From positions 61,767 through 125,766 of the forward strand of contig NZ_NBXA01000006.1 of NCBI RefSeq assembly GCF_003399625.1: DNA of 64,000 bases, in the 5' to 3' direction. The translations under genes and the position numbers were made by a program. The notes under the pieces are model-generated. The model was not told where the DNA came from. It was given only the letters and a program-made list of their open reading frames with translations, and did no database searches. This DNA comes from Subtercola boreus (lineage in GTDB: Bacteria > Actinomycetota > Actinomycetes > Actinomycetales > Microbacteriaceae). Below, piece after piece: positions 47,203 through 56,830 of this stretch; within the stretch, counting starts at the first letter, position 1, and every line of letters begins with the position of its first letter.

Positions 47203-48451
47203 TCGAGGGCCGGTCGCTCTCGGCCGGCTTCTTCGTCGTTCGGAGCGACCGGATGGCCGGGCGTTCGACGAACCGGTAGCTGAGGGAGGCGATCGCGACG
47301 GCGACGGCGAAGACCAGCGCGGTGTTCCACACCCAGCCGGACCAGTCGTTGCCCGCGATCCAGCCGAGCCGGTAGAGAACGATGATCACCGGGAAGTGCC
47401 AGACGTAGAGGCTCAGGGAGATGGTTCCGAGCCAGAAGAGCACCCGGTTGTCGAGGATGCGGGCGAATCCCCAGGTCTTTCCACTCTTCAGCGGGATCAT
47501 CAGCAGCAGAACGAGACCGGTGCTGAAGATCGCGAAGAAGACGCCGATGAACGTGGGGAAACGGAGGAAGCTGATGCCCGACGCCACGAGACCGACCGGA
47601 ACGAGGATCCAGGCCAGCGTTCGCACGGGGAGTCGGCCGAAACGGAACCCGCCGCGGCGGTACCAGACCGAGACCGCGACGCCGACGAGCATGCCCCAGC
47701 CGAAGTTGTCGGCCCAGCTGAAGAAGCTCCGAGTGAAGACCGCCTGCCACGTTGCGCCCCACTCCGAGTCGAGCAGGCTGATGCCGCTCTGCCGGAGCCA
47801 GAGTACCGAGGCGATGTGCGAGGCGACACCGATGGCGACCAGCAGGATGCCCGGCAGCGCTGCGGCGAGCACCCTGTTCATCTTCAGGCGACGGGCGAGC
47901 GTGGCAGCCCCGACGCAGAAGACGGGCAGCAGCAGGTAGAACGTCAGCTCGCTCGTCAGTGTCCAGGAGGCGCTCAGCCCGGTCTGAAGCTCCCGGGGGA
48001 CGACGTTCTGAACGAGAGTGAGGTGCGCCAGCACAGACCAGGGGTTCGTGATCATTCCGGTGCCCGCGTCGTTGTCGGCGTGCACGGTCTTCATGGCGTT
48101 CGTCACGAACACGGCGCTGAGCGCGAAGTTGGCGACCAGGAACGCGACGACGTAGGCCGGGTACACCCGGAAGAAGCGCGCCCTGGCGTACTTTCTGAGC
48201 GAGGGGAGTGGGCGATCATCCAGAATCGCGTTCAGGAACGGCCAGTAGATCAGCACGCCAGACAGGACGAAGAACACGACGATCGCCTGGCCGAGGATCT
48301 CGATGTGCAGGGTGTTGAGCACCTGGGGGTTGAACTGGGCTGTCGCGTGAACGAGCACGACGCAGATCGCGAGCACGCCACGCAGTCCGTCGAGGCCGAT
48401 GAAGCGCTTCGGCAGCGTGTTGTTCGCGGGCATCAGGAGCTGCTGGCTCAT
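47183..48451 (-). CDS. Acyltransferase family 3 membrane protein
   Basis: 422 residues with about ten membrane helices. The family motif GLDGLRGVLAICVVLVHA lies at the N-terminus; RFFRVYPAYVVAFL and SASWTLTSELTFYLLLP are conserved. These enzymes O-acylate surface polysaccharides at the membrane. The ATG overlaps the preceding polymerase stop by ATGA, so it is the last gene of the minus-strand polysaccharide operon. Confidence 0.9.
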   Translation of the reverse strand: MSQQLLMPANNTLPKRFIGLDGLRGVLAICVVLVHATAQFNPQVLNTLHIEILGQAIVVFFVLSGVLIYWPFLNAILDDRPLPSLRKYARARFFRVYPAYVVAFLVANFALSAVFVTNAMKTVHADNDAGTGMITNPWSVLAHLTLVQNVVPRELQTGLSASWTLTSELTFYLLLPVFCVGAATLARRLKMNRVLAAALPGILLVAIGVASHIASVLWLRQSGISLLDSEWGATWQAVFTRSFFSWADNFGWGMLVGVAVSVWYRRGGFRFGRLPVRTLAWILVPVGLVASGISFLRFPTFIGVFFAIFSTGLVLLLMIPLKSGKTWGFARILDNRVLFWLGTISLSLYVWHFPVIIVLYRLGWIAGNDWSGWVWNTALVFAVAVAIASLSYRFVERPAIRSLRTTKKPAESDRPSISTASR

Positions 48452-49860
48452 GGTGTGAGAGCCCCCTGTCGCTGAGGGATGAACGCGGTCTGCGGCGAAC
48501 GGATGCCAGGTATCGGCCCGAGAGGCCGGCCTCCCGCGACGCCCAGGTTCATCAGCAGGATCGAGAAGGCCATCGTGAGCGGCGGCTGGGTGACGACGGG
48601 GAAGTCGAGTTGGAAGGCCACGATCACGAGGCCGAAGAAGACCGCGCCCATCATGCCGAACCCGATGTCGTCTGAACGGAGGCCCCGCACGGAGATGGCG
48701 AGACCCACGATGAGCAGTGCCAGAAAGGCGAGACCGGCGAAGATGCCGCCGCGGTAGACCACGAGGAGGGGTGTGTTCGCCACATGGTTGACCAGATAGC
48801 CGTAGTACGAGTCGGTGAACTCCCGGAGCGCCCAGCCACGGCCGAACAGCCAGTGGCCTTCGAGCTGCCCGGGGTAGTTCGCGTAGGCCGCGAACCGGTC
48901 GAGGGCGCCCTTGTCGGAGTTGCTGAACGAATTCGTGAGGCGGCCGGCGATGCTCGGGGTGAGGGCGAGGAAGGCCAGAGCGATCGCACTCACCAGGCCG
49001 ATCACGATGCGTCGCACGGTCGACTGCTTCTGCACGATCAGCACGATGAATGCCGCGAAGATCACCGCGAGGATGGCCGAGCGGCTGAGCGTTGCGGCGA
49101 TCCCCAGCGTGAGCACGACCATTGTCACAACCCGCGCGGAGCCCCTGAACACGAAGGCAGCGACCCCCAGCGCCATGACGAAGAAGAGGCCGGCGGTGTT
49201 CGGGTCGGTGTAGAGACCGGTCGCCCGCACCGACAGGGAGCCGCTGACCTCGACGGTTCGAACGATCGGGCTGCCTGCGCCGCCGTAGCCGACGAACGTC
49301 AGCCCCTGCACGAAGGAACCGGTCTTGTCGACGACGCTCAGGATGATCGACAGCACGGCGCCGATGCAGGTGCCGACCACGTAGGAGCGGCTGAGGGCGA
49401 TGCGGAGAAGGGGCGACATCCAGACGCCGACGCAGACCAGCACGGAGGCGAGAGCCCAGCGCGCCCACTGGTTCAGCGCCTCAGCGCCGTCGAAGGTGGC
49501 GATCATGGAGATCAGGCAGGCGGCGATGGTGACCGCCATCCAGATCGCCAGCGTCGTCGTGCGGGTCTCCCGGCGCCGCTCGCGCGCATGGCCGACCGCG
49601 ACGACGACGAAGAGTGCGGCGAGGAAGAACACGAGCTGGGTGCCGGTTCCGGGCAGTGTGGCGAAGGGGGCGGCGCCGAGTACGAGCCCGAAGAGCCAGC
49701 CGTAGAGAGCTGGCCTCCGGATGCCCGCGAGCAGGAGCAGTGGCGACACGAGCACGAGCAGTCCGACCGAGATCGAGATGAACGAGCCCTGGCGGAGCGC
49801 GGCGAAGATGATTCCGACGCCCACCACGACGGCGACGACGACCAGGATGCGGCGGCGCAT
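48448..49860 (-). CDS. O-antigen ligase/Wzy-like polymerase
   Basis: 470 residues with 11-12 hydrophobic segments. A long extracellular loop near residues 290-350 (GRLTNSFSNSDKGALDRF, GHWLFGRGWALREF) matches the Wzy_C/O-antigen ligase pattern. It would polymerise lipid-linked repeat units outside the membrane. The frame continues upstream into the broken glycosyltransferase, making a false 831-codon ORF; I start at the ATG at 49860 because it shares its A with that gene's TGA (TGATG). Confidence 0.85.
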   Translation of the reverse strand: MRRRILVVVAVVVGVGIIFAALRQGSFISISVGLLVLVSPLLLLAGIRRPALYGWLFGLVLGAAPFATLPGTGTQLVFFLAALFVVVAVGHARERRRETRTTTLAIWMAVTIAACLISMIATFDGAEALNQWARWALASVLVCVGVWMSPLLRIALSRSYVVGTCIGAVLSIILSVVDKTGSFVQGLTFVGYGGAGSPIVRTVEVSGSLSVRATGLYTDPNTAGLFFVMALGVAAFVFRGSARVVTMVVLTLGIAATLSRSAILAVIFAAFIVLIVQKQSTVRRIVIGLVSAIALAFLALTPSIAGRLTNSFSNSDKGALDRFAAYANYPGQLEGHWLFGRGWALREFTDSYYGYLVNHVANTPLLVVYRGGIFAGLAFLALLIVGLAISVRGLRSDDIGFGMMGAVFFGLVIVAFQLDFPVVTQPPLTMAFSILLMNLGVAGGRPLGPIPGIRSPQTAFIPQRQGALTP

Positions 49861-50943
49861 CACGCGAGCCACTCTGCGACGGCGGTGTGGGGCACGCGTG
49901 ATTCCCAGCGCTGCCGGTTCTCTTCGTAGAGGCGAGCGCCCTCCTGCCGGGACGCCGCACGATCGAGCAGCAGGCGCCGGGCGGCCGCGACGAAGTCGTC
50001 TTCGGTGTTGCTGGCCCGGAGGTCGAACATGCCGCCGAGTGACCCGATGGCGGTGCCGGTGGCGACCAGCGGGATGCCGCGCCTCACCGCATCGAGGATC
50101 TTGACCCGCACGCCGCCGCCGGTGCGGAGGGGGGCGAGGATGGCGCGGCTCGAGTTGAGCGCACCGTCGAGGTCGTCGACGAAGCCGAGGTCGCGAACGC
50201 CGTCCGGCAGCGGAATCAGTCGGCCGGGCTTTCCGATGATGACGAGTTCGGCATCCGGAATTCCCGCTGCGATCCGCGGCCACCAGGCGAGGAGCTGCTC
50301 GTAGCCCTCCTGGTTGGGCGCCCAGGTGCGGTCGCCCAGGAAGGCGAGGCGCGCTGCCAGTGTGCTCGTGACGCGGGGCCGGTTCGAGGCTCAGCTCGAG
50401 CCAGCGGGCGTGCGCGACACCCTGCGCCCGGTACTGCTCGGCCTCCTCGGCGTCATAGGTGGCGAGGGAGCGAGCCAGGCGGGCGACCCGGAGCTGGTCG
50501 CGTTCGATCGCGGATCTCTGCACCCGCCCGACGATGCCGTGCGAGGAATGCCAGACGTACGACTCCGACACGACCGAGTTGACCCGGAGGTCACCGCCCG
50601 TTCTCGACGAGTCGGCGAACGATTCGGCCATGTAGGAGTGGTCGGCCACGAAGGTGTCCGCGCCGCTCGACTCGATGGCGCGGGTGAGGGCCGGCACCCT
50701 GAAACGGGTGTGCACGAGGCTCTGGCGCTCGCGCGCCGCTCTCAGCAGCAGGTGCGGTGCGGACACCCGCGGCTTCTCGACCAGGATGTTCGTGCCGCGG
50801 GCACCGGAGGTCTTCGACAGGCAGATGTAGCGCACCGCGTACGCTTCGGCGGCGAGCTCCATCACGAGTGAGGCCATAGCCATGTCACCGGTTCGTTCGA
50901 GCACCGGGTCCTTGGCCAGCAGGAAGTCGAGGATACGGGTCAC
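49860..50943 (-). pseudogene. Glycosyltransferase broken by one extra base
   Basis: The N-terminal half is read in one frame (GTG at 50943, MTRILDFLLAKDPVLERTGD to WLELSLEPA); the C-terminal half continues one base over (VTSTLAARLAFLGDRTWAPN to ILDAVRRGIPLVATGTAIG). Removing one base from the GGGG run at 50375-50378 joins them as SLEPARVTST. The total length (1084) is three times 361 plus one, as expected for one extra base. The C-terminal half has the family-4-type donor-binding region. It is either a real lesion, a slippage switch or a sequencing error. Its ends overlap both neighbours (GTGA with the flippase, TGATG with the polymerase). Confidence 0.8.
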
Positions 50944-52268
50944 CGGTGCTCCCTCTGCCCTGTCTGTTCCCGGGTCGCCACGTTCTCCCGGGTCGCCGCG
51001 ATCTCCCGGGATGCCACGGCTCCCCGAGCCACCTGCGGGCGGTGGACGAGCCGGGTGTACATGACACAGAGGTAGACCTCCGCGGCGACGGCCGCCACGG
51101 CGGCGGCGAGCGAACCCGGTCCGCCGAGGAGCAGGACCAGCAGCAGGATGGCTCCGAACTTGATTGCCAGGGCCACCCCGGCATGCGCGATCCTCGGCGC
51201 ATCCCGCCGCTGGATGTAGAGCACCGTCGTCCAGGCATTGTCGATCGTGCGGAGCCCGGCGAACACGCTCATCACCAGCAGTACCAGGCCGATCCCGGTC
51301 TGGTACCCGATGAGCAGCAGGAGGACCCCGACGGCGAAGGTGCCGAGCGTGAAGAACGCCGCCAGCCCCACGAGCAGCCGCGGTCTCGGGCCGGCGGCCG
51401 GGTCTCCGTGCTGCTCCCGCAGCCGCACGGTGAAACCCTGGGCGTAGAGCTGGCCGAGAACGGAGAGGGCGAGGGCGATCTGGGATGCCACCGAGTAGGC
51501 ACCGACGGCCTCGTCGGAGGTCAGGATGCCCAGCAGCACGATGTCGCCCTGCAGGTAGAGGCTGATGATGAACGCGTCGCCGAGCAGCAGCACGTTCTCC
51601 CGGAGCCCCCCGGGTGCCGCGGGCATCGTCCCCCAGCAGCGCACCGCCGACAGCACGAGCACGACGGCGTACGGGGCGAGGTAGACCGCCAGGGCGACCG
51701 GCAGCGTCGCGGTGGATCCGGCGAGCAGGAGGTAGATCGCGGCGGCTCCGATCGAGCTGAACTGCCGCAGGGCATCCAGTCGCATCACGACCGTCGGCAG
51801 GCCGTTCCGGAGCGGGAGGCTCTTGTAGGCGTTGAAGACCATCTCGCCGCCGGCGAAGACCAGCGCGAAGGCGAGGGTGAGGATGATCGGGAAGAGGATG
51901 ATGCCCGCCACGACCAGCAGCACCCCGAGCAGGAACCGGGTGGAACGCTCTCGTTCGTACTCGTGCAGCTCGACGCGCACGCTCCGCACGACGAACACAT
52001 TCTCGAGGGGCGCCGAGATGATGGCGGCGAAGGCGCAGGCGGTGGCATAGACGCCGAAGTCGCCGAGGCCGAGGGTGCCGATCAGCAGGAGGGTCCAGAG
52101 GAAACCCACTCCGCGGCCGGCGATCATCCAGCTGCCTGCTGCGCCGAGGCCGGCGAAGTGACGGAACATCTGAAACCGTTTCGAAGGTGGGGTACCGAGG
52201 CCGGGGATCGGCCGCAGCGCCTTCTGTGACAGGTGCTGCGGCAGAGTCAGCTGGCGTGGGCCCAGCAT
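50940..52268 (-). CDS. Wzx-like polysaccharide flippase
   Basis: 442 residues, 12-14 membrane helices beginning GAAGSWMIAGRGVGFLWTLLLI, of the MOP/Wzx superfamily that flips undecaprenyl-linked repeat units. The start may be the ATG at 52268 or at 52169; neither has a clear ribosome site. The C-terminus is a charged repeat (ASREIAATRENVATREQTGQ) encoded by an 18-base tandem. Coupled to the next gene by GTGA. Confidence 0.85.
   Translation of the reverse strand: MLGPRQLTLPQHLSQKALRPIPGLGTPPSKRFQMFRHFAGLGAAGSWMIAGRGVGFLWTLLLIGTLGLGDFGVYATACAFAAIISAPLENVFVVRSVRVELHEYERERSTRFLLGVLLVVAGIILFPIILTLAFALVFAGGEMVFNAYKSLPLRNGLPTVVMRLDALRQFSSIGAAAIYLLLAGSTATLPVALAVYLAPYAVVLVLSAVRCWGTMPAAPGGLRENVLLLGDAFIISLYLQGDIVLLGILTSDEAVGAYSVASQIALALSVLGQLYAQGFTVRLREQHGDPAAGPRPRLLVGLAAFFTLGTFAVGVLLLLIGYQTGIGLVLLVMSVFAGLRTIDNAWTTVLYIQRRDAPRIAHAGVALAIKFGAILLLVLLLGGPGSLAAAVAAVAAEVYLCVMYTRLVHRPQVARGAVASREIAATRENVATREQTGQREHR
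50969..51022 (-). repeat. 18-bp tandem repeat at flippase C-terminus
   Basis: Three copies of CCCGGGTCGCCACGTTCT (with changes), 50969-50986, 50987-51004 and 51005-51022, encode a six-residue repeat of the form ATREN. Copy number could vary by slippage. Confidence 0.75.
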
Positions 52269-52353
52269 AATCGGACCACGTGTCGCACCCCGGTCGGAAT
52301 TGGTCCTATCGGGTGACACCCGAACCGCCGCCCTCCCGGGGTGGGCCCCACGC

Positions 52354-53448
52354 TCAGGTCGCGGCCGCATCGAGGGCCGCGCTCCACTCCTCGGCGTAGC
52401 GTTCGAACGCCCGCTCCGTGGTGAGACGGTGACGGAGCGAGGCGGCCCGGGCGGCCTCGATCCGCAGCTCGTCGTCATCCTGGAGCAGCCGGTTGACGGT
52501 CGCTGCGAGCTCGCCGATGTCGGCGACGATGAGCGCCTCGTCGTCGATGCCGTTGTACCGCATGGCCACGACCGGGGTCTGGTAGGCGAGGGCGCGGGTG
52601 ATGGCGCTGGATGCCACGTGGGTCTCCGGCCCGTACGAGCTCCGTCTTCCGTACGGCACGACCATGGCCCGGATGCTGGCGAAGAACGCATCCTCTGCTG
52701 CGCCCTCCACCCCGCCGAGCACGGTCACGCCCGGTACGGGATGAAGTGCTTCCGTGCCGCGCCCCGCGACCCGGATCTCGATGCGCTCATCGATCAGCTC
52801 CCTCAGTTCGAGCAGGCGGTCGAACCCCTTGCCCCGGTAGACGTAGCCGAACAGGCCGACCGCCAGAGGCCGCTCGGTCGGGGCCGGCAGCTCGGGCCGG
52901 TCGGGAACCGGGAGGAAGCTCTGCTTGACCGACGTGTGCCGAAGCACCGTCTCGGTGGCCCGCGCCCCCGAGCGGGTCAGGGCGAAGAGCAGCACATCGC
53001 GCATCGCACGGCGCTCGAACCGCTTCAGGAGCGGCAGGATCGGATAGTGCAGCCCGTGCTGCACGTACCGGTTGCGGCTGACGAGCTTCGTGCGGAACGG
53101 GAGCCAGACGCTGAGGGGTGCATCGTGCACCGTGGCACTCCGCACGGTGGCGCGCTGGCCGAGGAGCCCCCAGAACGGCAGAAGTACTCCGCCGCTCTGC
53201 TCGGAGTGCAGGATGACCGGGCCCGGTGCTCCGGCGAGGGCCTTCCTGATCTCGCGGCGACCGCGAAGGACGTCGGCGACGCCGTCCTCGGACGATCCGC
53301 CGTGCCGCACTTCGATCACCCGGGCCATCCGGCCGCGCGCGAAACGGAGCATGTCGTCGGCGTAGTCGCTGACCCCGTTGGTGCCCGTGCGCGGGGCTAT
53401 GTAGATGAGCGTCGCTTCACAGAGATCGTGATCCACCAACGTGAGCAT
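52354..53448 (-). CDS. Glycosyltransferase (family 4-like)
   Basis: 364 residues. The C-terminal half has LFGYVYRGKGFDRLLELRELID, RAMVVPYGRRSSYGPETHVASSAITRALAYQTPVV, the donor-binding half of GT4-like enzymes; the N-terminal half includes VILHSEQSGGVLLPF. It would add one sugar to the lipid-linked repeat unit; donor and acceptor unknown. The ATG at 53448 sits only one base after AGGGAGG, so the true start may be the TTG or GTG about 10 bases later. Confidence 0.82.
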   Translation of the reverse strand: MLTLVDHDLCEATLIYIAPRTGTNGVSDYADDMLRFARGRMARVIEVRHGGSSEDGVADVLRGRREIRKALAGAPGPVILHSEQSGGVLLPFWGLLGQRATVRSATVHDAPLSVWLPFRTKLVSRNRYVQHGLHYPILPLLKRFERRAMRDVLLFALTRSGARATETVLRHTSVKQSFLPVPDRPELPAPTERPLAVGLFGYVYRGKGFDRLLELRELIDERIEIRVAGRGTEALHPVPGVTVLGGVEGAAEDAFFASIRAMVVPYGRRSSYGPETHVASSAITRALAYQTPVVAMRYNGIDDEALIVADIGELAATVNRLLQDDDELRIEAARAASLRHRLTTERAFERYAEEWSAALDAAAT

Positions 53449-53453
53449 CCTCC

Positions 53454-53990
53454 CTAGTAGAACAGGCGCCGGTACTTCGCGGAATAGTCGAGTGCAGAGG
53501 TGCGCTCGCCGCGTCTGACGGCGGGCACGCCCGCGACGACCTGCATGGCGGGCACATCGGTGCGCACCAGTGAGCATGCTCCGACGACGGCTCCGCGACC
53601 GATCGACACGCCTCCGACGATTGTCGAGCGGGAGGCGACCCACGCGAAGGAGTCGACCGACACGGCTTCGAAGACGGCCTCGAAGGTATCGGAGTCGACG
53701 AGGTGTCGCCCGGTGATGATGTGCGTGTCACTCGCCAGAACGACGTTGTCACCGAGAGTGATCCCGCCCCGGGCATCCAGGAGGCAGCGGAAACCGATCG
53801 TGCAGTCCCGGCCGATCACGATCTTGTCGATGTCGAAGAGGGTCGTTCCACGCGAGATCGTCGATCCCTCGCCGATGGATGCCCCCCAGAGCCTCAGGGC
53901 GCCCAATCGCACGGTGTGCGACGGAACGAAGGTCAGAACGATGTTGTAGGCCGCCACCCCGAGCTGGTCCCACTTCTGGCGGAGGCTCAT
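53454..53990 (-). CDS. Hexapeptide acyltransferase (WcaF-like)
   Basis: 178 residues with left-handed beta-helix hexapeptide repeats (GASIGEGSTISRGTTLF, IVIGRDCTIG, ITLGDNVVLAS, HIITGRHL, SIGRGAVVGACSLV). This is the O-acetyltransferase type that decorates capsule or colanic-acid sugars. The ATG overlaps the kinase stop by ATGA. Confidence 0.87.
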   Translation of the reverse strand: MSLRQKWDQLGVAAYNIVLTFVPSHTVRLGALRLWGASIGEGSTISRGTTLFDIDKIVIGRDCTIGFRCLLDARGGITLGDNVVLASDTHIITGRHLVDSDTFEAVFEAVSVDSFAWVASRSTIVGGVSIGRGAVVGACSLVRTDVPAMQVVAGVPAVRRGERTSALDYSAKYRRLFY

Positions 53991-55432
53991 CGACGGGAGG
54001 GGATCTTCTCGGCCGGCGCGGCCGCGCTGCCGGCCGGTGCGGCCGCGCTCTCCGACGGTGTGCTGGGCCGGGCCGGCAGGGCGCCGTAGCCGTACGTGTA
54101 GTAGGAGTAGGCGTCGACACCGAGGCGGGGGAGGAAGTTCGCCGCAACACCGAGAACCCGGGCATCCACCTGCGAGAGGATGTCGAAGCTCGTCTCGAGC
54201 TGCTGCTTCTTCACCTGGCCGGTGCCCACCACGACGATCACGCCGTCGGAGATGCGGCTGAGGATGGCGGCATCGGTGACCGCGAGGAGCGGCGGAGCGT
54301 CGAGGATCACGAAGTCGTAGATCTCGCGCATCGACAGCACGAGCGACGTGAACTGCTCGGAGCCGAGGAGTTCACTGGGGTTCGGGGGCAGGGCGCCGGC
54401 GGGCAGCACCGTCAGGCTCTCGACGGCGCCCTGCTGAATCACATCGTCGAGCTCTGCGCGCGAGACCAGCACATCGGAGAGCCCGACGGCTCCCTCGATG
54501 TTGAGATACTTCGCCGACTTGGGGCGGCGGAGGTCGCACTCGATGTAGAGCACCCGTCTGCCGGTCTGCGCGAGCGTGATCGCCAGGTTCAGCGAACTGG
54601 TCGTCTTGCCCTCGCCCGGAATCGAGGAGGTGAACAGCAGCACCTGGTGGTCGTGGGCCAGATCGAAGTACTGCAGGTTCGTGCGCAGCGCCCGGAACGA
54701 CTCGGCGCGCTGGCTCATCATGTCGTCGGCGAGCAAGAGCGGCTTGTCGCGCAGCTTCGGCTGACGGGGGAAGTGCCCGAGGACAGGGGTGTCGGTGAGG
54801 CGTTTGAGGTCGTCGATGCTCCGGATCCGGGTGTCGAAACCGGAGATCAGGAACGCGAGGCCGATGGCGAGCAGGAGCGCACCCAGGCCTCCCACCAGGA
54901 GATAGAGCCAGGTGACCGGGGTCGTCGGGTGGGTCGGTACGGCGGCATCGGCGATGATGTTGACCGCGATGAGCGGCTTGGTTCCGTCGTTCGGGTTCTC
55001 GATCTGCGTGGTGATCGTGGTCACGAGCTGGGCCGCGATGCCGTTCGCCAGTGCTGCAGCCTGGCTGGCGCTCGGCTCTGAGACGGTGATCTCGAGGATG
55101 AGGCTGTCGGTGATGACGTCTGCCGTGACGTGGGAGGCGAGCTCATCGGCGGTGAGGCCGAGGCCGAGCGAGGCGATGACCGGATCGAGCACGATCGGCT
55201 GCACCGCGAGGTGGGAGTACGAGGTCATGCGGGACTGGGTGTACGTGCTGCCCGAGAGGAGGTCTGTGGCGTTGTCCTTGGCCTGGGTCGAGACGAAGAG
55301 TCGCGAGGTCGACTGGTACTGCGGGGTGGTGACGGCGAGCGCTGCGCCGGCTGCGAGCAGACCCAGCACGGTGAGGGAGACGATCAGCACCCAGGACCGC
55401 TGGAGCACCCTCAAAATGTCCGCAAGTTGCAT
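53987..55432 (-). CDS. Polysaccharide co-polymerase tyrosine kinase (Wzz/Wzc type)
   Basis: 481 residues. An N-terminal Wzz chain-length domain (residues ~1-190) is bounded by two membrane helices. The BY-kinase domain follows: Walker A SSIPGEGKTTSS near 270, Walker A' VLYIECDLRRP, Walker B FVILDAPPL. The tail has the tyrosine cluster YSYYTYGYG (about 443-451), the sites phosphorylated in trans. It controls polymer length and export through phosphorylation cycles. First gene of the minus-strand operon; the matching phosphatase is encoded just across the promoter region. Confidence 0.93.
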   Translation of the reverse strand: MQLADILRVLQRSWVLIVSLTVLGLLAAGAALAVTTPQYQSTSRLFVSTQAKDNATDLLSGSTYTQSRMTSYSHLAVQPIVLDPVIASLGLGLTADELASHVTADVITDSLILEITVSEPSASQAAALANGIAAQLVTTITTQIENPNDGTKPLIAVNIIADAAVPTHPTTPVTWLYLLVGGLGALLLAIGLAFLISGFDTRIRSIDDLKRLTDTPVLGHFPRQPKLRDKPLLLADDMMSQRAESFRALRTNLQYFDLAHDHQVLLFTSSIPGEGKTTSSLNLAITLAQTGRRVLYIECDLRRPKSAKYLNIEGAVGLSDVLVSRAELDDVIQQGAVESLTVLPAGALPPNPSELLGSEQFTSLVLSMREIYDFVILDAPPLLAVTDAAILSRISDGVIVVVGTGQVKKQQLETSFDILSQVDARVLGVAANFLPRLGVDAYSYYTYGYGALPARPSTPSESAAAPAGSAAAPAEKIPSRR

Positions 55433-55648
55433 GCGTTCCGTCTCCCTAGCGACCCCTCGAATTTGTACAAGTATGGCCCACGATCCGGCGCAGTCCGGCG
55501 GTCGAAGCTGCCGCGCGGGGCATTCATTAACTCAATCGGGCGAGGCGTGTCGAGTGGCCGAACGGCCCTCCATAAGCTGCCGTTAACGTCGTTCTCGGGG
55601 GGTGCCGGTCACAACGCGATCGTCGAATCCGCTGACAGGGAGCGCCCC

Positions 55649-56830
55649 ATGGTCTTGTATCTGAACCACGATCAGTCGGCAGCGGGGCCGCTCGTCGTGG
55701 CCCATGTGACGGAGAGCCTCGGTGGCGGTGTGGTCACCTCGCTGGCGCGCCTGACGACGCGGCAGGCCGAACTCGGGATGGCCATCACCCTCTACTTCAC
55801 AAGGCGGGAGGACACGCCGCCACTGGCGGAGCTTCGGGAGATCTTCGACCCGGCCGTCTCCCTGGTCGAAGCTCCGGCGGGCAGCGAGTCGTTGCTGGCG
55901 CACGGGCTCTGGATCATGTCGAAGGTGCGCAGGGAGATCTCCTCCTCGGCGGATGTCATCCACTTCCACTCCTCCGTCGGCGGAGCGTTCGGCAGGGCCG
56001 CTCTCCTCGGCCGTCGCCGGTCACCGCGTTCCTTCTACTCCCCGCACGGGTTCTCGTTCCTCCGCACGGACTACTCGCCGGCGATCCGCAACCTCTACAG
56101 GGTGGTCGAGCGCGCGCTCTGCCGGTGGGCCCCGTCGAACCTGGTGCTCGTGAGCCGATCCGAGGCGGATGTGGCCACCCGCGTCCTCAAGACCGGTACC
56201 TGCTTCGTGGTCTCGAACGGAGTCTGCCTCGAGGGGCTCCCCGTTCGCGAATTCGACAGGGAGGAGCATCTGCCCGTCGTCGCCATGGTCGGTCGGATCG
56301 CCTATCAGAAGGCCCCCTGGAAGTTCGCGGAGGTCGCCCGCCACTTTCGCGGGCGTGCACGTTTCGTCTGGATCGGCGACGGCGACAACAACGAGTTCTC
56401 AGCGGAGCTCGCGGATGCGGGTGTCGAGAAGACGGGCTGGTTGACCTATCCCGATGCGCTTCTGCAGCTGGCGAAGGCCGATGTGCTCCTCTTCCTGACC
56501 CTCTGGGAGGGTATGCCGCTCGCGGTGATGGAGGCGCAGTCGATCGGGATACCCGTCATCGCCTCGAACATCGTCGGCAACGTCGACATCGTCGATGACG
56601 GCCGCACCGGCTTCCTGGTCGACACCGTGGCCGATGCCATCGACTCCCTGGAACGGATGCTCGGCGAGCACGGGCTTGCCGAGCGGTTCTTCCGGGAGGC
56701 TCTCCAGGTGCGGTCGTCGCGGTGGTCCGACCTCCATCTCGGCGTCGATTCTGCAGATCTGTACAGTGGCCGCCTGCCGGCGTATTCGCGGAGCGAGACG
56801 CGGGCGCCAAGCGTCATACTCACTACATGA
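55649..56830 (+). CDS. Glycosyltransferase family 4
   Basis: 393 residues. The N-terminal acceptor half has VVAHVTESLGGGVVTSLARL and IHFHSSVGGAFGRAALLGRR; the donor half has AMVGRIAYQKAPWKFAEVARHF and LTLWEGMPLAVMEAQSIGIPVIASNI with the conserved E-x7-E type motif. The ATG at 55649 follows ACAGGGAGCG. The longer frame to 55130 runs antisense through the kinase gene and is not used. It opens the plus-strand arm of the polysaccharide locus and is coupled to the phosphatase by ATGA. Confidence 0.88.
   Translation: MVLYLNHDQSAAGPLVVAHVTESLGGGVVTSLARLTTRQAELGMAITLYFTRREDTPPLAELREIFDPAVSLVEAPAGSESLLAHGLWIMSKVRREISSSADVIHFHSSVGGAFGRAALLGRRRSPRSFYSPHGFSFLRTDYSPAIRNLYRVVERALCRWAPSNLVLVSRSEADVATRVLKTGTCFVVSNGVCLEGLPVREFDREEHLPVVAMVGRIAYQKAPWKFAEVARHFRGRARFVWIGDGDNNEFSAELADAGVEKTGWLTYPDALLQLAKADVLLFLTLWEGMPLAVMEAQSIGIPVIASNIVGNVDIVDDGRTGFLVDTVADAIDSLERMLGEHGLAERFFREALQVRSSRWSDLHLGVDSADLYSGRLPAYSRSETRAPSVILTT

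Noticed and set aside
48448..50943. A single 831-residue glycosyltransferase-polymerase fusion
   Set aside because: The middle of the frame is Arg/Pro-rich out-of-frame sequence; the real C-terminal half of the transferase is read one base over. The fusion is an artefact of the frameshift.
52172..52182. GAAACCGTTTC as a LacI-type operator
   Set aside because: It is a palindrome, but lies inside or at the start of the flippase gene with odd spacing; no support.
55130..55648. N-terminal extension of the plus-strand glycosyltransferase
   Set aside because: The added 173 codons lie antisense to the tyrosine kinase and across the promoter region; the ATG at 55649 has a good ribosome site.
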